From assembly GCA_025350645.1 (NCBI GenBank), contig JANXXM010000079.1, forward strand, positions 1-56,862: 56,862 nucleotides of DNA. Reading direction: 5' to 3'. Made by a program: the position numbers and the translations under genes. Below, one piece after another: positions 26,620-33,838 of the stretch. The notes under the pieces were generated by a model. That model made no database searches. It was given only the letters and a program-made list of their open reading frames with translations, and had not been told where the DNA came from. Numbering within the stretch: the stretch's first letter is position 1; the number at the start of each line of letters is the position of its first letter. This stretch comes from Ferruginibacter sp. (GTDB lineage: Bacteria > Bacteroidota > Bacteroidia > Chitinophagales > Chitinophagaceae).

Positions 26620-28542
26620 TTAAAAATTAAATTCTACCATATTATTGCGCCTGTCCACATCTGCCATTCGCTGCGTTGCATCAATTTCTATTTTTACAAA
26701 GTTTCTAAGCCCTGTTTTTACTTCCAGTATATATGTTGGATGCGTCCAGCGCCACTCTTCATGTATAGTAATTTTTTCATTTTCATCTGCTGTTTTAGCC
26801 CCATACATAATGTTTAAGGGAATGCTGTGTATTTCTTTGCTGCCATCTTTTTTGGTAAGCTCTACGTCCACAGGCATGGGCATTTGGCCTATTCTGCGTA
26901 TTCTTATTTTAGTGCTGCCATTATCTTCCCATAAACTGTCTATAGCATAATCTATTTTTTTGGTAGTATTGCACCAGTACTCTTTATACCAATCCAGTTG
27001 CATGCCGCTCACATCCTGCGCAATCTGTACAAAATCATTGGCATTGGGGTGCTTAAAATGCCAGCGCTTATAATATTCCAGCAGCACTTTATCTCTTGCC
27101 TGGCTGCCAATAATATAGCCTAACTGGTTTAAAAAAACACAGCCTTTAGAGTATGCAGCAGTACTGTAAGCTGTATTGGTATTAAAATGATCAGCATGTG
27201 TGGTTAGGGGCTCTTCTATATTGCTTCGTGCAATAGCAAAATAAGAAGCATAATTATCTGCGTGGAGTTTTGGCATTACTGCATCCAGAGAATCGTACAC
27301 GTTTATAGCTTTGGCATTGTTGGCATTTTGTATACGGCTTACTTTATCCCTGTAATATTTCGTAACCAGGTCAGAGGAATATTCCGTGAAACCCTCGTCC
27401 ATCCATGCATACATACTTTCATTTGTACCCAGCATCATTTGGTACCAGCTATGCATCCATTCATGAAACACAGTGCCCAGCCCCGGCCCCACAATTAATG
27501 TTGCCATCGGGTATTCCATACCGCCATCGCCGCCTTGTATAAATGAATATTGCGGGTAAGGATATTTTCCAAAATGCTGCTCCATAAAAGGCAATGCAAC
27601 TACGGCCGCATCTGCAACTGTTGTCCAGGCAGCATCATTAGCAGCATTGTTTTCTTTATAATTATAAATAACATGAAGTGCAGGTCCGCCGTTGGGCATT
27701 TGTCTTACAATATGTTTATACCCGGGGTCTGCCGCCCATACAAAATCATGGATATTGCTGCCGGTAAAATGCCAGCTTCTTTTTGCTGTAGTAATATTTT
27801 TTAATTCTGTACCTGGTTTATCGTAGCCCCATCCTATTTCATTTGCATTAACGAGCATACCGGTACCGCCCAGTTTATATTCTTTGTCAATATTTATAGT
27901 AACATCAAAATCGCCCCATACGCCATAAAATTCCCTGGCTACATAAGGTGTGGCGTGCCAGCCCTCATAATCGTACTCACACATTTTAGGGTACCACTGG
28001 CTCATGCTTAGCCGCACACCGGTTGTAGGATTATCTCTGCCACTGCGCCTTACCTGTAAAGGTACCTGTGCCTCAAATTCCATTTCAAAAACAACTTTTG
28101 TTTTGGGTAAAATAGGTTTGGTAAGGTTTACTTCCAATATCGTTTCGTGGTATTTGAAGGGCTGCGGTATACCATTCATTTTTAATGAAATTATTTTCTG
28201 GTAGCCAATTTCATTTTCTTTTAATGCAACAATGCGATCCTTTACACGACTGTCCCAGTCGGGCTTTCCGTTAACCAATATTTTCCCCAGCTCCCGGCTG
28301 CGCACATCCATACTGCTATTTGGTGCAAAGGCATTAAAGTATAAATGATAAAAAACTTTATCTAAACTTTTATCCGCATTATTGCTATACTCCAGCCGCT
28401 GTTTGCCTTTAAACTGATTTTTGGCAGCATCCATATCAATCGTCATTTTATAATTTACCTTTTGCTGCCAGCGATTTTCGGATTGAGCTGCAGCACCATA
28501 AACCATAAGTACAAAAACGATCATTATTCCTATCTTATTCAT
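26620..28542 (-). CDS. M1-family zinc metallopeptidase, secreted
   Basis: A 640-residue exported gluzincin. A signal peptide (MNKIGIMIVFVLMVYGAAAQ) precedes an M1-like beta-sheet N-terminal domain. The exopeptidase-like GGMEYP motif and the zinc site H360-E-W-M-H364 are followed after exactly 18 residues by the third ligand Glu (MDEGFTEY), the canonical HExxH-x18-E arrangement. A catalytic Tyr-bearing region (NTAYSTAAYSKG) follows. All metal ligands are intact. It probably trims peptides in the periplasm or outside the cell. It is divergent from the flavoprotein gene at 28632, and a perfect palindrome lies between them. Confidence 0.93.
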   Translation of the reverse strand: MNKIGIMIVFVLMVYGAAAQSENRWQQKVNYKMTIDMDAAKNQFKGKQRLEYSNNADKSLDKVFYHLYFNAFAPNSSMDVRSRELGKILVNGKPDWDSRVKDRIVALKENEIGYQKIISLKMNGIPQPFKYHETILEVNLTKPILPKTKVVFEMEFEAQVPLQVRRSGRDNPTTGVRLSMSQWYPKMCEYDYEGWHATPYVAREFYGVWGDFDVTINIDKEYKLGGTGMLVNANEIGWGYDKPGTELKNITTAKRSWHFTGSNIHDFVWAADPGYKHIVRQMPNGGPALHVIYNYKENNAANDAAWTTVADAAVVALPFMEQHFGKYPYPQYSFIQGGDGGMEYPMATLIVGPGLGTVFHEWMHSWYQMMLGTNESMYAWMDEGFTEYSSDLVTKYYRDKVSRIQNANNAKAINVYDSLDAVMPKLHADNYASYFAIARSNIEEPLTTHADHFNTNTAYSTAAYSKGCVFLNQLGYIIGSQARDKVLLEYYKRWHFKHPNANDFVQIAQDVSGMQLDWYKEYWCNTTKKIDYAIDSLWEDNGSTKIRIRRIGQMPMPVDVELTKKDGSKEIHSIPLNIMYGAKTADENEKITIHEEWRWTHPTYILEVKTGLRNFVKIEIDATQRMADVDRRNNMVEFNF

Positions 28543-28607
28543 TCAATGCTAATTTTTTATGAAGCGTAAATTTCGGGAAATAGTTTGATGGATGAGCTAA
28601 TAATTTT

Positions 28608-28619
28608 AAGTACGTACTT
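28608..28619. promoter_or_regulatory. 12-base perfect palindrome between divergent genes
   Basis: AAGTACGTACTT lies 12 bases upstream of the flavoprotein ATG at 28632 and about 65 bases upstream of the M1 peptidase start. Its position suits an operator controlling one or both genes; no regulator is known. Confidence 0.35.
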
Positions 28620-28631
28620 TCATATAAAAAA

Positions 28632-29315
28632 ATGCAGGATCGTAAATTGATTAATGGTTTTCCATTTATAGCATATCGAAAAAAAATAATTTCTGTAGAT
28701 GATATGAAAGAAAGGGCTGCTGCGTTTTATGAAATGATGAACGAACGCAGAAGTTGCAGAGATTTTTCTGACAGGCCTGTGCCGCTGGAGGTTATAAAAA
28801 ATATTATTCTCACAGCATCTACCGCACCAAGCGGCGCACACAAGCAACCATGGACGTTTTGTGTGGTAAGCAATGCAGACTTAAAAAAGAAAATAAGAAA
28901 AGCTGCCGAAGAAGAAGAGAAAAAAAGCTATAGCGGCAGAATGAGCGAAGAATGGATAAAAGATCTTGCAGCTATTGGAACAAACTGGGAAAAACCTTTT
29001 TTGGAAACTGCGCCTTATCTAATAATTGTATTTAAGCGGAGTTACGAAATAGAAAGCAATGGGGACAAGCACCAGAATTATTATGTAACAGAAAGCACAG
29101 GTATAGCCTGTGGGTTTTTAATTTCAGCAATACACAATGCTGGCCTGGTAACGCTTACACATACGCCCAGCCCTATGAACTTTTTAACTGAAGTACTTCA
29201 TCGTCCTGGCAACGAGCGGCCTTTTTTACTCTTGCCCGTAGGTTATGCACACAAAGAGAGTTTTGTGCCGGATATACATAGAAAACGATTGGAGGAAGTA
29301 AGCTGCTTTTATTAA
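28632..29315 (+). CDS. Nitroreductase-fold flavoprotein, iodotyrosine deiodinase-like
   Basis: A 227-residue FMN enzyme of the nitroreductase superfamily, closest by eye to bacterial homologues of iodotyrosine deiodinase (IYD), which reductively remove halogen from halotyrosines. Seen: RRSCRDFSDRPVP (FMN phosphate site), TAPSGAHKQPWTF, the lid helix EEEEKKSYSGRMSEEW whose Glu/Tyr correspond to the substrate zwitterion-binding residues of IYD, WEKPFLETAPYLIIVF, GIACGFLISAIHNAGL, THTPSPMNFL and NERPFLLLPVGY. There is no signal peptide or membrane anchor, unlike the mammalian enzyme. Alternative: a general nitroreductase, but the lid motif argues for the IYD subgroup. The natural substrate in bacteria is unsettled. 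Confidence 0.85.
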   Translation: MQDRKLINGFPFIAYRKKIISVDDMKERAAAFYEMMNERRSCRDFSDRPVPLEVIKNIILTASTAPSGAHKQPWTFCVVSNADLKKKIRKAAEEEEKKSYSGRMSEEWIKDLAAIGTNWEKPFLETAPYLIIVFKRSYEIESNGDKHQNYYVTESTGIACGFLISAIHNAGLVTLTHTPSPMNFLTEVLHRPGNERPFLLLPVGYAHKESFVPDIHRKRLEEVSCFY

Positions 29316-29510
29316 AATGAAGGGATAAAATTTATTAAGAAAAAGGAAAGATCCCGGTTTGTTTCTGCAGTGTATATGTGTATTTTTAAAAGTAAGTATG
29401 ATATTAATTGAAAAGCAGTGGTTAGACTTTAGATTCACAATTCACTATTGACCATTTAAATTTACTTTTTACAATTTTTTTTCTTAACGTACCGTAACCT
29501 TTAATCCGTT

Positions 29511-29518
29511 TAACTTTG
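29511..29518 (+). promoter_or_regulatory. Candidate -7 box of the PafA-like gene
   Basis: TAACTTTG fits TAnnTTTG and lies 15 bases before the ATG at 29534. It overlaps an in-frame TTG at 29516, which argues against that TTG as the start. Confidence 0.4.
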
Positions 29519-29533
29519 CGTAAAATTTTAATT

Positions 29534-31180
29534 ATGAGGTGTAGTTTTATTAATCTTTTATTCTTTTTTACAACTTCAATAACCGCTCAAAGCACAAAAA
29601 ATAATGAACTTAATAATGGCACAGACCGCCCAAAGCTGGTGGTAGGAATAGTGGTGGATCAAATGCGGTGGGATTACTTGTACCGCTACTATAACCGGTA
29701 TGGCGAAGCTGGTTTTAAGCGCTTATTAAAAAAGGGGTTTAGTTTTGAAAATACGATGATACCTTACACGCCAGCAGTAACTGCAGCAGGCCACACCTGC
29801 ATATACACGGGCAGTGTACCCGCTATACATGGCATTGTGGGCAATGACTGGCTGGAAAAAAATAACGGTGGTGCATACATGTATTGTACGCAGGATAAAG
29901 CTGTACAATCTGTAGGTACATACAGCAACCAGGGGCAAATGAGCCCGCACAATATGCTTGCAACCACTATTGGTGACGAGCTGCGCCTGGCTACCAATTT
30001 AAAAAGCAGGGTATACGGTGTAGCCTTAAAAGACAGAGGGGCAATATTACCTGCAGGCCATAGTGCCAATGCAGCTTATTGGTTTGATGATAGTACAGGT
30101 AATTTTATTACCAGCACTTTTTATATGAAAGCCCTGCCGCAATGGGTACAAAATTTTAATGCACAAAAAAAACCGGATACGCTTATAAAAAATGGCTGGA
30201 ATTTATTAAATGCCGCAGCCCTTTATGACCAGAGTACCGCCGATGATAATAAATATGAAAGACCAGCACCCGGCGATTTAAAAACAGTATTTCCGCATAG
30301 TTATAGCACAGGAAATGGAAAAAATTATAATAGTTTTCGCACTTCTCCTTTTGGAAATAGTTTTACATTAAACTTTGCTGCCGCATTATTGCAAAACGAA
30401 AAACTGGGTATGAGCGGGCAAACGGATATGCTTTGCGTAAGCCTTTCTTCTACCGATTATTTGGGACATACCTTTGGGCCGCAATCGCAGGAGGTAGAAG
30501 ATACATACCTTAGGCTGGATAAGGATCTTGCAGTATTTATAGCTATGCTTGATCAAAAAATAGGGGCCACTAATTATGTTCTTTTTTTAAGTGCAGATCA
30601 TGGAGCACCACAATCATCATCATATTTAAATGATTTAAAAATACCGGCCGGTAGCCTGGCAGGTTATACACTTCGCAATGAAATAAATACCCTGCTCGAA
30701 AATAAATTTAAAGTAAAGAATTTGGTGCAGGAATATACAGAGTACCAGTTTTATTTTAATGAAGGCAAAATAGATTCTGCAGGTATAGATGAAAATGTAT
30801 TGTACGATGATGTGATTGCTTTTTTAAAAAAGAAGCCGGAAATTATTACTGCTTTTAGCTATCGAAATTTTAATACAACCATACTGCCGGATATGCTAAA
30901 ACAAAAACTTACAAACGGATATTATGATAAACGAAGCGGTGATATACAGGTTATTGCAAACCCACAGTATACCGATGGTTTAAAAACCGGCACAGACCAT
31001 GGCGTATGGTATAATTATGATGCCCATATACCTTTACTATGGTATGGCTGGGGCATAAAGCCGGGCAAAACAAACCGGGAAACTTACATGACGGATATTG
31101 CACCTACACTGGCGGCCATGCTGCATATACAAATGCCCAATGGCAGTGTGGGAAAGGTATTAACAGAAGTGGTGAAGTAA
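29534..31180 (+). CDS. PafA-type alkaline phosphatase, secreted
   Basis: About 548 residues of the alkaline phosphatase superfamily. The start is ATG 29534, giving a signal peptide (MRCSFINLLFFFTTSITAQ). Seen: the metal-site Asp in VVDQMRWDYLYRY, the nucleophile threonine in TPAVTAAGHT, the Asn of GNDWLEK, the Lys/Arg pair of VALKDRGAILPAG, and further metal ligands in SSTDYLGHTFGP, LSADHGA and TDHGVW. The Asn, Lys and Arg match the phosphate-contacting residues of the PafA monoesterase of flavobacteria, so phosphomonoester hydrolysis rather than diester hydrolysis is expected. It probably scavenges phosphate in the periplasm. I see no Pho-box-like site. Confidence 0.92.
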   Translation: MRCSFINLLFFFTTSITAQSTKNNELNNGTDRPKLVVGIVVDQMRWDYLYRYYNRYGEAGFKRLLKKGFSFENTMIPYTPAVTAAGHTCIYTGSVPAIHGIVGNDWLEKNNGGAYMYCTQDKAVQSVGTYSNQGQMSPHNMLATTIGDELRLATNLKSRVYGVALKDRGAILPAGHSANAAYWFDDSTGNFITSTFYMKALPQWVQNFNAQKKPDTLIKNGWNLLNAAALYDQSTADDNKYERPAPGDLKTVFPHSYSTGNGKNYNSFRTSPFGNSFTLNFAAALLQNEKLGMSGQTDMLCVSLSSTDYLGHTFGPQSQEVEDTYLRLDKDLAVFIAMLDQKIGATNYVLFLSADHGAPQSSSYLNDLKIPAGSLAGYTLRNEINTLLENKFKVKNLVQEYTEYQFYFNEGKIDSAGIDENVLYDDVIAFLKKKPEIITAFSYRNFNTTILPDMLKQKLTNGYYDKRSGDIQVIANPQYTDGLKTGTDHGVWYNYDAHIPLLWYGWGIKPGKTNRETYMTDIAPTLAAMLHIQMPNGSVGKVLTEVVK

Positions 31181-31302
31181 ATTATACTTTTTTTGAGCAG
31201 TATAAAAAGCAGAAACACTTTGTGAAAAATGAGTTGCCATTGCGTTTAATTTTTGATAAGCGACAACTACATTTAAAAAAATAAAACCTTTATTTTGCAT
31301 AA

Positions 31303-31962
31303 ATGGTACAACGAATATTTGCTTTATTAAAAAAAGATATACTGCTGGAGCTTAGGCAAAAGCATACCTTTTATGGCATTTTGTTGTACATAGCTTCTAC
31401 TGTTTTTGTGTTGTTTTTATCATTGCCCGATGCGCCTGCATCGGATATATGGAACAGCTTTTTTTGGGTAATACAATTGTTTGTATGCGTAAATACGGTA
31501 GCTAAAAGTTTTTTGCAGGAGAGCAGGGGCCGCATGCTTTATTTTTATTGTATAGCCTCCCCAGTAGAATTTATTATTGCCAAATTACTGTTTAATATCC
31601 TGCTTATGTTATTAATGAGTACTGTAAGTTTGCTGTTATTTTATGTTTTTTTAGATTATCCTGTGGCAGATGGCTGGCGTTTTTTTGGTACAGTGCTTTT
31701 GGGTGGCACCAGCATTAGCCTCACTTTTACATTAATGAGTGCCATTGCCGCCAGGGCTCAGCAAAATGCTGCACTCATTGCTATACTGGGTTTTCCATTA
31801 ATACTACCACAGTTGCTCTCTTTAATGAAACTAAGTAAAGCTACTTTTGGAGAAGTATTCAGAGCAGGCGCATTATGGCAAATTACAGGACTCATTGCCG
31901 GGCTGGATGCAATGGTAATCATCCTCGCCATTATTTTATTTCCTTATTTGTGGAAAGATTAA
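31303..31962 (+). CDS. ccmB: Haem exporter subunit CcmB
   Basis: A 219-residue integral membrane protein with six predicted transmembrane segments (for example GILLYIASTVFVLFLSL, LLFNILLMLLMSTVSLLLFY, LIAILGFPLILPQLL). The N-terminal cytoplasmic LLKKDILLELRQKHTFYGI and the segment SFLQESRGRMLYFYCIASPVEFIIAK match CcmB, the ABC-permease subunit of the CcmAB complex that handles haem for cytochrome c maturation. ccmA and ccmC are not in the window. A TATTTTG element lies 5 bases before the ATG. The CYTH gene follows after 17 bases on the same strand. Confidence 0.92.
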   Translation: MVQRIFALLKKDILLELRQKHTFYGILLYIASTVFVLFLSLPDAPASDIWNSFFWVIQLFVCVNTVAKSFLQESRGRMLYFYCIASPVEFIIAKLLFNILLMLLMSTVSLLLFYVFLDYPVADGWRFFGTVLLGGTSISLTFTLMSAIAARAQQNAALIAILGFPLILPQLLSLMKLSKATFGEVFRAGALWQITGLIAGLDAMVIILAIILFPYLWKD

Positions 31963-31979
31963 ATGTATTATAAACTACA

Positions 31980-32495
31980 ATGAATATCATCAACTTTGAG
32001 TTTAAAGCAAAAACAAAAAGCATCGTTTTGCTGGAAAATAAATTAAAAGAACTTAATCCTGTCTTTTCTGGAGAAGATCATCAGACAGATACCTATTTTA
32101 ATGTAACAGATGGAAGGCTTAAGCTTAGAGAAGGTAATATAGAAAATGCGCTCATCTGGTATAAAAGAGAAAACACTGCAGAGGCAAAACAATCAGATAT
32201 TCTATTATATCGTCATACTCCTGATGAAGCATTAAAAGCGATACTGAAAAAAGTACATGGCATAAAAATTATTGTTTCAAAAAAAAGAAGAATATACTTT
32301 ATAGAGAATGTAAAATTTCATTTTGATGAAGTAGATAACCTTGGCGAGTTTGTAGAAGTAGAAGCTATAGATAATGATAGAAGTATTGGGATACTAAAAC
32401 TTAAAGAGCAGTGTAGCTATTATGCCGCTTATTTTAATATTCAACCTGCGGATTACCAGCAAAACTCCTACAGCGATATGCTTTTAAACGCATAA
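31980..32495 (+). CDS. CYTH-domain protein (class IV adenylate cyclase/triphosphatase-like)
   Basis: A 171-residue protein of the CYTH fold, which binds triphosphates and two divalent metals in a tunnel. Seen: the N-terminal ExKxK (NFEFKAKTK, a variant of the usual ExExK), QTDTYFNVTDGRLKLREG, NALIWYKREN, KKRRIYFIENVKFHFDEVDNLGEFVEVE and a C-terminal YSDMLL. Family members include class IV adenylate cyclases, thiamine triphosphatases and inorganic triphosphatases; the sequence alone does not decide between them. The second acidic residue of the ExExK motif is Lys, as I recall for this Bacteroidota subgroup. Confidence 0.85.
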   Translation: MNIINFEFKAKTKSIVLLENKLKELNPVFSGEDHQTDTYFNVTDGRLKLREGNIENALIWYKRENTAEAKQSDILLYRHTPDEALKAILKKVHGIKIIVSKKRRIYFIENVKFHFDEVDNLGEFVEVEAIDNDRSIGILKLKEQCSYYAAYFNIQPADYQQNSYSDMLLNA

Positions 32496-32642
32496 ATAAG
32501 AAAACTAAGATCCATTATTTTATGAAAGATATACTCTTTTAAATTTTTTTTGCTATTATTACAATGTTTATCGTGCAAATGCGTTTAATAAAAAAGTAAT
32601 TAATGTAAACAGTCTTATTTTTTTAAATAAGCAATTTAAAAA

Positions 32643-32852
32643 ATGGCAAAGAAAATATCTATTATAGCTATACTGCTTTGTTTTGCAATTTGTTTTTTAC
32701 CGGCGTATTCTCATGCGCAGATAGACCCCGGGTGCAATCCTGACGAAGCTTGTCCTATTGACAATGGCTTGCTTTTACTACTTGCAATACCAATTGTGCT
32801 AGCAGTAAAAAAAACATTGAATTTCAGAAAACGTAATCTAATAACCAAATAG
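32643..32852 (+). CDS. PID-CTERM-like mini-protein (signal peptide plus C-terminal sorting tail)
   Basis: A 69-residue protein made of a signal peptide (MAKKISIIAILLCFAICFL, then YSHAQ), a very short spacer with two Cys (DPGCNPDEACPIDNG) and a tail P-I-D-N-G followed by a hydrophobic span (LLLLLAIPIVLAV) and a basic end (KKTLNFRKR). This tripartite tail is the form known in Bacteroidota as a PID-CTERM sorting signal, analogous to PEP-CTERM. It stands alone, closed by a good terminator, 170 bases upstream of the polysaccharide export genes. PEP-CTERM proteins and exosortases are commonly tied to EPS loci, so a role in envelope or EPS biology is inferred. No exosortase gene is in the window. 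Confidence 0.7.
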   Translation: MAKKISIIAILLCFAICFLPAYSHAQIDPGCNPDEACPIDNGLLLLLAIPIVLAVKKTLNFRKRNLITK

Positions 32853-32873
32853 TTTAATAAAACTAATTCATAT

Positions 32874-32903
32874 AAAAGACAATCCTTAAGGTTGTCTTTT
32901 TTT
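32874..32903 (+). terminator. Rho-independent terminator
   Basis: Stem AAAAGACAA / TTGTCTTTT with a loop that can itself pair (CC-TTAA-GG), then a T-run to 32903. It separates the mini-protein gene from the export operon. Confidence 0.85.
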
Positions 32904-33022
32904 ATAAAATGCAGTGTTATAATAAAATAAAATTGGTAGCTGTTCTTTAACCGGTTTTTTTTACGATTTTTGTGAGCGTACGTAATATTACCAACAACTA
33001 AAACTGTACAACCACTGCAATT

Positions 33023-33829
33023 ATGATCCTATATTTTGCTTTACAACGTTTTAAAAAAATATTTTTTTGGTCGGTAGTATTTTTTTTTGGAAGCTTTTTT
33101 TTCTCTTCCTGCAAGATTACCAGCCAGTCTCAATATTTTAAAAATTTACAAAAAGATACTACGCTAACAGGTTTTACCCCCAATAATTTTGAATCTAAAA
33201 TTAAAAAAGGCGATCAGTTATCTATAACCGTTACCAGTTTAAACCCTGCTGAGGATATATTATTTAATGGGGCCACAATTAGTGGCGATGCCTCAAAATC
33301 TTTTACAGCAGGCGGCAATACTGTTATGCAGGATGGTACGGTACTATTGCACCGGTTAGGAAATGTAACTGCTGAAGGTTTTACGAGGAAAGAGTTTGCA
33401 GTAAAGCTTCAAAAAGATTTATTAGCTTTTTTAAAAGAACCTATTGTAAAGGTGGCTTATCTTAATCATACCATAACCATATTGGGTGAAGTGGGAAAGC
33501 CGCAGGTATTTGCGCTGCAGCAGGAACAAATATCGCTGATAGACGCATTGGTATTAAGTGGTGATATTACTGCCATTGGAAAAAGAAATGATGTGACGAT
33601 AATAAGAGAAAACGGTTCAGAAAAACAAGTAAAGCATATAAACCTTGAAGATAATTCTGTATTTTCTTCCGCCTGGTATTACCTGCAGCCAAATGATATA
33701 GTTCTCGTAAATGCTGATACAGATAAATATATTAAAGAGGAAAAGAGAAGAAAGTTACAAACAAACTTATCATTGGCAGCCTCTGGTATTTCATTATTAC
33801 TTATAATTTTAAGCAGGGTTGTAAAATAG
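33023..33829 (+). CDS. Polysaccharide export lipoprotein (Wza/OPX family)
   Basis: A 268-residue OPX protein. A hydrophobic leader ends in a lipobox (FFFSSCKI, Cys about 30). Then follow the polysaccharide export domain (about 55-140, IKKGDQLSITVTSLNPAE and VLLHRLGNVTAEGFTRKEF) and an SLBB-like domain (about 150-235, HTITILGEVGKPQVFAL and SLIDALVLSGDITAIGKRNDV). A C-terminal hydrophobic helix (LAASGISLLLIIL) corresponds to the outer-membrane helix of Wza-like channels. The Wzc-like kinase gene starts 9 bases later, the usual OPX-PCP pairing that forms the envelope-spanning export conduit. Confidence 0.92.
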   Translation: MILYFALQRFKKIFFWSVVFFFGSFFFSSCKITSQSQYFKNLQKDTTLTGFTPNNFESKIKKGDQLSITVTSLNPAEDILFNGATISGDASKSFTAGGNTVMQDGTVLLHRLGNVTAEGFTRKEFAVKLQKDLLAFLKEPIVKVAYLNHTITILGEVGKPQVFALQQEQISLIDALVLSGDITAIGKRNDVTIIRENGSEKQVKHINLEDNSVFSSAWYYLQPNDIVLVNADTDKYIKEEKRRKLQTNLSLAASGISLLLIILSRVVK

Positions 33830-33838
33830 AAAACCAGT

